DNA of 64,000 bases from Imbricaverruca yamaguchii (Eukaryota; Arthropoda; Thecostraca; Neoverrucidae): the NCBI GenBank assembly GCA_034440575.1, contig JAOTOL010001659.1, forward strand, positions 3,652,001 to 3,716,000, given 5' to 3'. The notes under the pieces were generated by a model. It was not told the DNA's origin. It saw only the letters and a list, made by a program, of their open reading frames with translations, and searched no databases. The position numbers and the translations under genes are program-made. Positions 12,057-21,789 of the stretch are shown in pieces. Numbering within the stretch: the stretch's first letter is position 1; every line of letters starts with the position of its first letter.

Positions 12057-13042
12057 TTAACACACGCCCTAGAGGGGGTATGGCGAAATCCGCCAATCCT
12101 TCCGATTTTTCGTACATAACTCCATATTATACGGGAAGATATATGCCACATTTTTCGCGTACCTGCTTAGAAATGACTGGCGCATTGTTTAAAGTAAGAA
12201 AATTGGAAATCTGCCGATAAATTTTCAAGGTAGTGGCCGTTAAAGTAAAAACAATTCGCATCGCCAGACCACAAAAATCGGCGCTCATGCGCTTCCGGTA
12301 TACTGGCAATAGGGAAGTGTTCTTGACAACACAAGCGACTTGTTTGATGCATATTGTTATGCTATATAGCTTAAAAGTCATGTTAGGTCGCCGAGGTCAA
12401 GTCAGGTCAAGTTCATGACAGGCTAATGGAGGCAAACTTGGTCAACTAGAATGTGTCATAAATGCAAATGACTGTCAAGCGATTGATGTCACTTTACATG
12501 TTACTCTTTGTACATCCAGAAATCTACTGTTTGTCATTGTGTGCCTAAGCATTTTCATACTTTATTCATGTATTTCACTCCTTTATTTGCGAAGCCGATT
12601 GTGCCGAGCCGCCCAACGGAACCGTCGGGATGGGAACCCGGTTCCGATAACTGGAGCAGGTAATGACCTAATAAAGTGCTCCTATATAGGGGAACTGAGG
12701 TCAAATGGCGGGTCTGACATCTGTATTGCATCATTAGTAATGTCCAAAACATCATTAATGCCAATTTTGGAGCATTTAAACACAACTACAGCGATCCATA
12801 ACAATGACAAGCCAAGCCACGCAAATCCAGAAAAGTTTGCAATTTTGACCTCATTTGACCTTGAAGATATTGACCTAAGGTCATGAACTTTTCACGCAAT
12901 AGAGTTCGCTATCGTGCCCATCCACCCTGTGAATTTAGTTGTTCTAACCTTCATAGGAGCTGAGATCTTAGGGGGGTGGCGGAATCCGCCCCCCCCCCTC
13001 CAGTGCGCGTTATTTTCAGAGGCCCTCCAGGGCGCGTGTTAA
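12057..13042 (+). mobile_element. TTAA element family A, copy A2 (complete)
   Basis: Both ends are present: TTAACACACGCCCTAGAGG at left, and at right CCTCCAGGGCGCGTGTTAA, an inverted copy of the left end. About 986 bp including TTAA at each side. Subterminal GC-rich hairpins lie at both ends (TGGCGAAATCCGCCA at left; GGCGGAATCCGCC at right). No transposase frame. The interior holds many AGGTCA/TGACCT half-sites, including the exact TCAAGGTCA (minus) at 12856-12864 and TTGACCTAAGGTCATG just after. TTAA target use and size fit a piggyBac-type non-autonomous element; family naming is inference. Confidence 0.82.
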
Positions 13043-13214
13043 GTATCGGAGCGGCGCTAAGAGAAACTAACCTTCAGCAATGGAGACGTCAAAGCACGTA
13101 TCCAAATGCACGTCAACATTAGACGCTTAATGCACGCTGGGAATTCATTGCGTTCGCAATGGACCGTGTTCAAAGGGATATTCTGAAAGTCGTCCACCGT
13201 TTGAACTAACATTT

Positions 13215-13345
13215 GAACTGGCGATGTTTCAGCTAGCGATGTTTCGCCCAGTGCCACAGCAGAGCTAGCGATGTTTCGCCCGGCGCTACTGTAAAACTAG
13301 CGATATTTCGGCCAGTGCTACAGTAAAGCTGGCGATGTTTTGGCC
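13215..13345 (+). repeat. About 32-bp tandem repeat, four units
   Basis: Units of the form CTAGCGATGTTTCGCCCAG + TGCCACAGCAGAG vary at several positions and repeat four times. Confidence 0.85.
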
Positions 13346-13349
13346 TGTG

Positions 13350-14080
13350 CAATTGACCTTTTTCCTCATTAGTCTAGAACACAGCTGGCGGAGGAGTTTT
13401 ATCCGGAACTCTGAGGTGTTTTTGTAGTTTTCGCAATGTCAGCTTGCTCTAACTACGGCATGCTAAGAATGTAAGTCATGCAACTTTGCAGCGGGAACGG
13501 GATTGGTGTTTTCCTTCGTGAAAGCAATTGGTCCGAATGACATTTCTAAGTTTGGTGTGTGACAAATTGAACAGGTTGGCAGGCAGAAACGAACCTATAT
13601 TTTACGTTGAAGTTCAATTTTTCAGGCTACCATTACGGGCTTATTGTGTCCAAAAGAGCTGAACCGAAGAGGATTGACAAGGATTTTGTTTATCGGGAAA
13701 TAGAACAAACATCACACACAAAATCCCACTTGTGGACACAGTGGCTTCAATGGTTTTGCTTCAACTGCAGTAGGCCTTCAACGCAAGCCTTGCTGAAGTA
13801 TCTGAAGCCATAGTTTCGCAGGGACGGCAGACAACTTGAGTCCTGCCCCCAAAAGAATTATCAGCTGCATGATAGTGTTTGAAGAGGCGCAGTCAGTGAT
13901 GAGACTGGGATATGCAAAAGGCTAAAGATCCTAACAAATACAACACAGAACAGCCATTAATGTTTCGGAATATGGATTTGTACCATTGTGGACATCACTA
14001 CTGAAAGCCAATAGACGCGCGCTGCCTGGATTTGAAGGGGACACGCATCACTGGATTGAAACGTAGCATTCATGAAGCAC
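13350..14080. other. No recognised feature
   Basis: Nothing supported. Confidence 0.4.
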
Positions 14081-14084
14081 ATCA

Positions 14085-14350
14085 AATCGGGACAACGAAT
14101 AGTACATTGCGTGAGACGAAATGTACAACCCTCAATATACCAGGAGTTGCTGAGTTTACATCAAAAGTAACGTTAGGGATTATGCTATATTACTCAACGT
14201 TTCGGCCAGGGGCCATCGTCAGGAGTGACATTTTGACTCCTCACCTCCTGGCATATTGAGGGTCGAACATTTCGTCTCACGCAATGTCTACAACCCAGGA
14301 GCACTTCTTCTTCGCAACGAGCCATTCTTCGTTGTATTAAACAACAAATA
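14085..14350 (-). mobile_element. Penelope-like element 3' terminal fragment, folded back
   Basis: Same sequence as the 3' ends of the Penelope-like copies at 32.5 and 36.0 kb. It includes ACGCAATGT, the CTCCTGG(T/C)ATATTGA block, the hammerhead-like segment, and on the right CCAGGAGCA followed by TTCGTTGTATTAAAC. The CATTGCGTGAGACGAAATGT block at about 14106-14125 returns inverted at about 14268-14287, so two terminal pieces face each other around the ribozyme motif. Confidence 0.72.
14190..14229 (-). ncRNA. Hammerhead-ribozyme-like motif in Penelope 3' end
   Basis: On the minus strand: ACTC - CTGACGA - T - GGCC/CCT/GGCC - GAAAC - GTT - GAGT. This gives stem I (ACTC/GAGT), core CUGANGA and GAAA, a GGCC stem II, and a two-base stem III (AC/GU) with U at the cleavage position. 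The minimal stem III is known from hammerheads in Penelope-like elements, which are thought to act as dimers. One odd point is the extra U between CUGACGA and stem II. No cleavage can be shown from sequence. Confidence 0.55.
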
Positions 14351-14959
14351 GTATTGGTGCTGGACCACACATGAATACGTCACAATACAAGCGCGATATT
14401 TTCATCAATTCCCTTATTATTCCCGTACTATTCCATAATTTCGATCAATTGTGCAAGCAAGCATCAATTGTGCAAGCAAGCATCACTTGTGCCTCAGGAA
14501 CCAAGTCCAGTGACGAACTGTTTCTCAGGAATTGAAATTGGCCTGCTAATTACTGTAATTCAGCGGTTACCGTTACTAATGAAGCACAAAATAAGTTGGA
14601 GCCACTTCGTGTTCCCCAATGTGGTATGAGGTGGTCCTTGAGCAACGTATATCGTGGTGCTATGCGCGTTGAATCGACGACTTCTGTCTTGATGCACATC
14701 AAGTTGGACAGTAGGTTTCGCAGCTGTGGTAGATGGGGTTACGCGTCGCCTCATGCTTCGTGAAAATGAACACTGCTCCTATGAATTGCATGTAAAAAAA
14801 ATCTCAAAATCATCCCCTTCCCTTATCCGAAATGCGTGGCGACGCACGTCAGTTCCATTCAGTTGGCGTCGCGTCCAGGCTGCTCCGCACCCCACAATGT
14901 CTGCCAACGGATGTAAGTTAACATGTCTGTTGGCCGATATTTACTCGCCGCTGAAGCTC

Positions 14960-15112
14960 GCCAGCCCTGCTGGCGGCGGCCAGCCTGACCTACTGCCGGC
15001 TGCCAGGCTGCCCTGCTGCCGGCTGCCAGGCTGCCCTGCTGGTGGCTGCCAGCCTGACCTGCTGCCAGCTGCCAGCCTGACCTGCCACCGGACGGCTGCA
15101 GCTTGCTGGTGG
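14960..15112. repeat. GC-rich minisatellite in putative neuroligin intron
   Basis: Imperfect units of about 22-24 bp, GGCTGCCAGCCTGACCTGCT and variants, are repeated six or seven times. It lies just inside the intron 3' of the neuroligin-like exon donor. Open frames extend through it from the exon on the minus strand, but the splice donor argues that it is not coding. Confidence 0.85.
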
Positions 15113-15125
15113 CCGCCGGACCGAC

Positions 15126-15561
15126 CTGTGCTGATGGGCGCGTAGATGTTGAGATAGAGGCAGTCCTCGCTCTGGTTGCGCAGGTGCGCGGCCAGCCGCA
15201 CCAACTGGGCGTAGCGCGCGCGCGACATGCGCCCCAGGGCGGCCGCCTCGCCGTCGGCGACGATCGGCGCCTGCGGGCACACGGGCGGCAGCGCGACGGC
15301 GTCGCGTGTGCCCGACCAGCGCGCCGGCGACGACGGCGGCAGGAAGCGGTTCTCGCCGAGGGGCGGGCGCGCGTACGGCACGCCGAGGAACTGCTCGACG
15401 GCCGGCAGCCGGCCGTCGCGCAGCGACGCGATCCGACCGCGCAGCGCGCCGTGGTTGGTGTGCACGATGCGGGAGCGTCGCTGGCCGGCAGCCGCCGGCA
15501 CCGCGGCCAGCACCAGCACCAGCAGCAGCACCAGCGCCAGCGCCAGCCGCCGCGCACACAT
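15126..15561 (-). CDS. Neuroligin-like first coding exon (partial gene)
   Basis: Neuroligins are single-pass postsynaptic adhesion proteins with an inactive cholinesterase-like ectodomain that binds neurexins. The minus-strand ATG at 15561-15559 (context GTGACCATGT, A at -3) opens a signal peptide of about 25 residues (MCARRLALALVLLLVLVLAA, then small residues). After it comes the esterase N-terminal lobe: HGALRGRIASLRDG, VEQFLGVPYARPPLGENRF, a VCPQ cysteine at about residue 88, RMSRARYAQLVRLAAHLR, and NQSEDCLYLNIYAP with an N-glycosylation site and the second cysteine of the first disulphide. The RMxxxRxxxLxxLxxxLxNQSEDCLYLN spacing favours neuroligin over catalytic carboxylesterases. The exon ends at 15126 with donor CAG|GTCGGT (phase 1), matching where vertebrate neuroligins end their first coding exon. 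No later exon was found downstream, so the next intron exceeds 15 kb. Very GC-rich. Strict orthology is inference. Confidence 0.8.
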
Positions 15562-15830
15562 GGTCACATTGCCGCCGGCATGGCGCTCTCACATGGCGCT
15601 TCGTGCCGGCCGGCAGCGCGCTGCCGTCGATGGCCACCCCGTCGCTGGCCACTCTTCTTGCGGAGGCAATCAGCGGGCCTACCGACTGGTGGTCGAGAGC
15701 GTCGGCAGCGGTCTCCGGTCAGCAGCACGCTGACCTACCAGGGTCTCGGGTCAGCCGCGCGCTGACCTGCCAGCGGCTCCAGGGCCGGCGGAGACGGCCA
15801 CGCCGACGCACCGTCACAGCAAATACAGTG
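15562..15830 (-). promoter_or_regulatory. CpG-rich 5' flank of neuroligin-like exon
   Basis: GC-rich, CpG-dense sequence directly upstream of the neuroligin ATG, open in several frames by composition alone. It is presumably 5' UTR, promoter or an upstream intron boundary. No TATA box or start site can be fixed from sequence. Confidence 0.35.
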
Positions 15831-15834
15831 TGGC

Positions 15835-15925
15835 CGCAGCACGACCAGAGCACGGCCGCAGCACGACCAGAGCACGGCCGCAGCACGACCACAGCACGGT
15901 CACAGCACGGCCACAGCGCCGGGTC
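15835..15925. repeat. 22-bp tandem repeat (CACGACCAGAGCACGGCCGCAG)
   Basis: Four near-identical units, decaying to ACAGCACGGTC/ACAGCACGGCC at the right. Upstream of the neuroligin exon. Confidence 0.9.
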
Positions 15926-16104
15926 TCGGCGGGGCGCGCAGTCGGAGGCCGCGCCACTCAGACGGAGGCTCACGTGGCGAGGACTGGAGCGTTGCCGAGC
16001 CGCCGGCTGGCCGTGGCGCTAAAATTAGCCGCACACTTTGGCAGGCCCATGTGCACGCCGGCCGACACGGCGACCGCAGTCGGCGGGTCCGCCAGCCGCT
16101 GGCC

Positions 16105-16620
16105 ACGGGCGCAGCCAGGTCACCTCACCCCCCGACCACGGGCGGATCCAGGTAATCCCCCCCCCCGACCACGGGCGCAGCCAGGTCATCTCCCCCCCGA
16201 CCACGGGCGGATCCAGGTCATCTCCCCCCCCTCGACCACGGGCGGATCCAGGTCAACCCTTCCGGGCACGAGCTGGTCCAGGTTCCAGCCACCGGCGCAC
16301 CAAGGTCTTCTTGGTAAGCCACAGGCGGATCCGGATCCCCTCCTACGAAAACGAGCGGTTCCAGGTCCTCTCCTGGGCCACCGGTGCACCCGGGTCCTCT
16401 CTCCTGATTTCAGGCGGATCGAGATCCTCTGCCCCGACTACGGGCGGATCCAAATCCCTTTCTCCAACTGTGGGCCGACCTAGACTCCGTTCCCCGACCA
16501 CAGACGCACGCAGGTCCTGCCTCTCGACCACAGGCGGGAGACAACCGTCTCCCGATCACGGGCGGGCCGGTGTTCTCCTCCCTGACCACGGAGATGCACC
16601 CCTGTCCTGTCATGGGTCCG
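16105..16620 (+). repeat. GACCACGGGCGGATCCAGGTC minisatellite
   Basis: About fifteen units with core CGACCACGGGCG(G/C)A(T/G)CCAGGTC and a variable pyrimidine-rich spacer (ATCTCCCCCC, CCTCTCTCC). The first part has regular units of 28-34 bp; the right part is degenerate. Open frames through it are artefacts. Confidence 0.9.
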
Positions 16621-16774
16621 GTTGAGTCCAGGATCCACTTGCGGTGGCACACAGGACAGACTCGTATCGTACAGGACATAACATTCTGCCTTTTACTGGG
16701 GTGAATCGTGAAGTTTCGCCGTTCAATCCGGTGCAATCGTTCAAAAACAATGCGAATACAAACCACACCCTGGC

Positions 16775-16975
16775 GATGCCACCAACTCACTGACGCCTGA
16801 CACAGGCAATGACGAGCCACTAACGCGTACCACAAGTGATACCGACCCACTGACGTCTGCTGCAGGTGATGCCGATCCACTCGACAGGTGATACCGACCC
16901 ATTGAGGTTTGTGACAGGTGATACTGATGCACTGACGCCTGGCACAGGTGATACCGACCTACTGACGTCTGATAT
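16775..16975 (+). repeat. About 36-bp minisatellite abutting family B element
   Basis: Units of the type CACTGACGCCTG-CACAGGTGATACCGACC repeat about six times with variation. The last unit runs into family B sequence without a gap (CTGACGTCTGATA), so the array may have grown from the element edge. Confidence 0.8.
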
Positions 16976-17370
16976 ATTACATGCCCTCCCTAGGCTATTT
17001 CATGACCTTGACCTAAGCTCATAGTTTCGGTTGACCTGATCTTAAATTACACCGCCTATTGTCGATAGCACATTTCAAGGACTGTCGAATAATGTTCGCC
17101 GTTTGTTTCTGTGTTACAAGTCTTGAGATATGTGTCAATATCTGAGAGTCCCACCTGATCTGGTCGAATTTAACCTATGATGACCCAGCGACCTGAATGT
17201 TGACCTGAGCGAAAAATGGCCGAAACACTTCCGACAGAGCCCGTCACCAGCTATCTAACGTCGTTTTCCGTTTGTCGCTAGCTAGCATAGTTCTACAGAT
17301 CTTAGTGGGGCAGACATCTTCCCCCCGGACATGCGAAGTTGGCGCACACCTCCGGACGTGCGAGTGTTAA
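16976..17370 (+). mobile_element. TTAA element family B, copy B1 (right half)
   Basis: Co-linear with 50471-50868 of the complete copy B3, ending CCGGACGTGCGAGTGTTAA. The left half is absent and replaced by the minisatellite. It carries the exact TCAAGGTCA (minus) at 17003-17011 and other TGACCT half-sites, the CTTAGTGGGGCAGACATC block and the GC-rich terminus. Confidence 0.82.
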
Positions 17371-19145
17371 TGCAAGTGAAACATTTGCATACATCTGTCT
17401 GTACATAAATGTAATTCGGGCCGCTGTACGGGGAGCGGAGTTAGATCTTATCCCGAGGAAAAGTTCTGACGGATGTGAAACATGAACCGCAAGCGCGTTG
17501 CGTCTGATTTAGTGTGCTATAAACACCCACGGTGTGTTAATTGCACCGCGATGGACGCAGCTGTGTACGGTGAACGGCGCGGTGTCGCCACGTCATTGCA
17601 TCCGATTACGGCCAGCAGAATTGCCCGCGTCAGAACACAGCCGACGACACACTCCTGAACTCCACCCGTCGCGCGGAATGTCAGGTGCTCCGTCTGCTAG
17701 CATTGGCTGTCGCCTCTGCTCTCTCTCCGCTGGCGCGCGCTGGCACCGCCTCTGGAGCAGTCTCTGCGTAAATATAGCGACAGAAGGACGCACCGCCAGC
17801 GACGTCGGATTCCTGGCATGCCAAATTATCGGCCGGCTTCTGCCGACGGCGTTCGCCTGGAGCGGCGACGGACGGTACGCCGCAAGGGGCGAGTCGGCAC
17901 CTCGCCGACATCATGGCGTGATGTACGCCTAGGTAAACTGAGGGCGCCGCTGAGTGACGGAGGACCGCGCTGTGATGGAAGACCGGCTGGCTGGCTGGCT
18001 GACTGACCGCGCCTCACGTGCGCACGTGCGCCTGCCGGCTGGTGGCGCCCGGCGGCACAGCATGCCGGCTGGGGCAGCAGCACTGCGAGAATCACCGCCG
18101 AAGGGGTGGGGGAGGGGCGATGACACGAGGCACATCCAGGCTGGGGAAGTCTGACCCGACGGCGTCGTTCCAGTGAGTCGCGCGGAAGGAAGTGCCGCTG
18201 TGTTGGAGTCACGCACCACAAATACCACTGGCCGGGAGTCAGTCTGGCGGGCGCGCTGGTCAGAGGTGGCTATTTCTGCGCGTCGAACCGTAGCGACGCC
18301 AGTCTGCGCGATAACGGCGCCGTCTTTCGCCCTCAGTGTCACGCCACGGTGCTGCGTTCGTGCGTGCATTCTACGAATCTGTCGGTCGGCGGGGTGGTGA
18401 TGGGGGACGGGTGTGTCGGCCACAGCATGTGCCGCCCAGGCGGTCACTGCGGATTGCGATCTATCCACAGCCCTCCGCGCTGCTTTGGCCGTGGCCAGAC
18501 GACATCCATTGCAGACACCAGATCGGCTAACCGCTACCCAGAAGTGCTACAGAAAGTGACCTACCTGTAGATAACGCAATTAATAGCATACGACACACAT
18601 TGCCGATTTTAAGGCTAGGCCGGTAAATAATTTACTTCTTCGTCAAAGAAACTGAAAAAGAAACTTCCGTGTTGATGAAAAACACAATGAATCACCTGGC
18701 AGTGCATATAGAACAAGAGAATCAAACATTCTGGAACATCAGACTGAAGTAAAATATTGTCCACCGCCCTTCTTTGATCGGATAGAAATGTAGATATACA
18801 ATAATTAATCCACGCTGCATTGTGCACCCTTTGAATGACGAGAAGCTATACATGTCACTTGAAATTTTCTACTTGAAGCCATGACAAAATTGATCAAGTT
18901 GCTCCAGCACTATTCATTGGCTCAGATTCGTCACATACAATTTTGGTACAATAGCACACTATGCGCCGCATGTATGGCGACAGCACAGTGTGCCTGCTGT
19001 GTGACGTCGGCACACAGACCAACTCCGGATAGGAACCAGCAGGGCGCATGTCAGGCTGTCAGTTCCACCGCCAGCCAAGAAGCCGGCACGGCTGCCAATC
19101 CCTCCCCCACATCAGTGAGCAGACCCATACGGTGACAAACTGATG
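17371..19145. other. GC/CpG-rich unannotated region (to about 18500), then ordinary DNA
   Basis: 17530-18500 is CpG-rich and open in many frames on both strands (up to about 180 codons), with no recognised domain. CpG density and closeness to the neuroligin 5' end allow an upstream exon or regulatory CpG-rich region, but none can be supported. 18500-19145 shows nothing. Confidence 0.4.
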
Positions 19146-19149
19146 CCTG

Positions 19150-19640
19150 ACATCAGCCAACACCGGCCCCGACAGATCCGCGATGTCAGCCAGCATCAGC
19201 TACAGCTCCTCACAAGCACAGCGCGACCATCAGCTGCAGCTCCTCACAAACACAGCGCGACCATCAGCTGCAGAGCCTCACGAACACACAGCCCGACCAT
19301 CAGCTGCCGAGCCTCACGAACACACAGCCCGACCATCAGCTGCAGAGCCCCACGAACACACAGCCCGACCATCAGCTGCAGAGCCTCATGAACGCACAGC
19401 CCGACCATCAGCTACAGAGCCTCATGAACACACAGCCCGACCATCAGCTACAGAGCCTCACGAACACACAGCCCGACCATCAGCTGCAGTGCCTCATGAA
19501 CGCACAGCCCGACCATCAGCTACAGAGCCTCATGAACACACAGCCCGACCATCAGCTACAGGGTCTGACGAACACACAGCCCGACCATCAGGTGCGGGAT
19601 CTCAAGAAGACAGCCAGACCATCAGCCATTTTCATGGGCT
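19150..19640 (+). repeat. 36-bp minisatellite (CACACAGCCCGACCATCAGC)
   Basis: Unit of 36 bp: CACACAGCCCGACCATCAGC + TGCAGAGCCTCACGAA. About eleven tandem units, with TGCAG/TACAG and CACGAA/CATGAA variants. Because 36 is a multiple of three, all plus frames stay open with 12-residue periodic peptides (for example ARPSAAEPHEHT). I treat this as non-coding for lack of a conserved start or homology. Confidence 0.93.
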
Positions 19641-19944
19641 TCAAGAAAAGAAGAGGGAGACAATGACATCAAATCACATCGAAAAGCTAAAGAAGAAACA
19701 AGTGTGAGAAAAAATCTGACAAAAAATTTCCGATGGGGAGAATTCAGGGGGAGGGATAAGAGTCAAAAAGATAAAAACCCGAACGAATATCAACTACACG
19801 AGAAAATGCATACAAAGGATAAGAAATTCACGCGAATATACCAAAAGAAAAACGACAAACAGGCAGAAAGCCAAGTTGTTAATCGGTCAAATAGAGAAGA
19901 TATGAAAGACAAAAAGTCAAATGGTATATAATAAACAAATATGT

Positions 19945-20225
<281 letters not shown>

Positions 20226-20229
20226 AGAA

Positions 20230-21180
20230 TTTCCCGTCGATAACGCGCAGCCTAAGGAGGGCTCGAAGCTGAGAAACATAGATGCGTCGGTTTGATTTCT
20301 AAAACGTTCTCTATCTATATGACAGAAAAGCTGTTGTATTGATATGTTTTACTTTGACAAGGCTTACCATGCGCTTGGCATCATTCAACGTATTTTCTTT
20401 GGCCGCTCTACAGCCATAACATTGCACTGTTTCCCTGTGTTGCTACTGTGCATACCGAAGTCGACGCTTACTTGCATCCTGCATGGCAAAACATAGCAAT
20501 TCCTCCTTACATCTGATGCTCAACTGAAAACTAATTTGGGCATACTGGTAGCATAACTCAAACAAAATGCTATTATGACAATAGGCAGTCCGCCTGGTCT
20601 TCAGAACACAATTTAATGAATAAATTAGTACTGGCAGCTTCGCCGAACTCATTTCGAGGCTACGCCGCAGGCTAGCATCCTTGAACGACACCTCAAGTAA
20701 ACAAACATACCTCTGTCTAGCATGTACAGCTGGCGCTCATGCTGCCAGCCGTGACCGCCGCCGCTGGTACTGCGTGCACGCCATCAACACAGCAGGTGCA
20801 CTTCTTGAACAGTGGGATACATTACGCATTGGCGAGTTCGATGTGATAAGAATGTCTGTGTGTCGCAGTTGGCATACATGGAGGACAGCGAATCAGATAC
20901 TACATGTGTGCTCACGTGTGTGTGTGGAATGATGCGATGGTATAGCTTGATCGCATTGAATAAGCAATACCTTGATGATAGTTATGCACAGAGAAGAGAT
21001 TGCAGTAAATCATGACATGTTCTGTACTCCTGGCCTGTCGCATGCGGGGATTCGACTCGAACATATCAGCAGCTTTACACTAAATAGTGAAAAACGGCTG
21101 GAATGTGCAGGCACTTTACTGCTGTCCATAATTTACGTAAAGCACGTACGATTATAGGACAAATGTTTGCAATGAAGATT
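20230..21180. other. No recognised feature
   Basis: Nothing supported. Short open frames only. Confidence 0.4.
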
Positions 21181-21184
21181 GCAC

Positions 21185-21780
21185 GTATGGCAGCTGTATT
21201 TATCCGTGGGCACGTAATCAAATGTACGGAGTTGTATTAGTACGTAGGCGCAAAAGCACTTTTGGAAAATTTGCTTATGGTAAATGCACGTATGGAAAAT
21301 GTACGTAAGACGTGTACGTACATAAGGTCAAATGCAAGTCCATCCAGATGTGCCTGTGCATAGATGTAAGTGTGTACAGGTATACGTATGTACCAATGTA
21401 TATGGGTACATATGTACGTGTGTACAGATACACGTAAACGCAAATGTACGTATGCTCACATGTACGTAAGCGCGATAGTACGTATGTTTAAATATACGTA
21501 TGAGCAAATGTACATCAGCGCAAATGTAAGTCACCGAAAATGTAGCTAAGCGAATATTCATGTAGGGCACAAGTAAGTGCACGCAAATGTACGTGTGCGC
21601 AGATGTACGTCAGCACAAATGCTAGCAAACGCAACAGTTTAGTTAGTTATTTGGGTTTTAGGGCGCATCAACTGCAGTGGTTATACAGCGCCCATAAACG
21701 CAACAGTTTGTAAGCGCCAATGTACGTAAGCGCATTTGCAAATTTGCGAACGTTTAAGCTTGTGTACCGTTGCGCATGTG
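21185..21780 (+). repeat. Degenerate tandem with ATGTACGTAAGCGCAA core
   Basis: A 16-20-bp degenerate unit with core AA(A/T)GTACGTA(A/T)GCGCA fills about 600 bp. TACGTA and TGTACGT recur at nearly every turn. The array is interrupted by a 65-bp insertion at 21641-21705. Confidence 0.85.
21641..21705. mobile_element. 65-bp retroposed fragment with 14-bp target duplication
   Basis: The array sequence AAACGCAACAGTTT (21627-21640) recurs at 21706-21719, framing a non-array segment containing TTATTTGGGTTTTAGGGCG and CAACTGCAGTGGTTATACAG. The segment resembles a short LINE or SINE 3' end of a kind common in arthropod genomes (from memory, family not identified). The long target duplication argues for retroposition of a very short truncated copy. 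Confidence 0.7.
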
Positions 21781-21789
21781 AAGGGCAAG

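Noticed and set aside
14859..15652. Longer neuroligin protein reading on through 15126 to about 14860-14990
   Set aside because: The extension is minisatellite sequence after a good splice donor; neuroligin similarity stops exactly at the donor.
19190..19620. CRISPR-like array (regular repeats)
   Set aside because: Units abut without unique spacers; the DNA is eukaryotic. Same for the other minisatellites.
19183..19707. Repetitive 174-codon protein with ARPSAAEPHEHT units
   Set aside because: By-product of a 36-bp minisatellite; other frames are open too.
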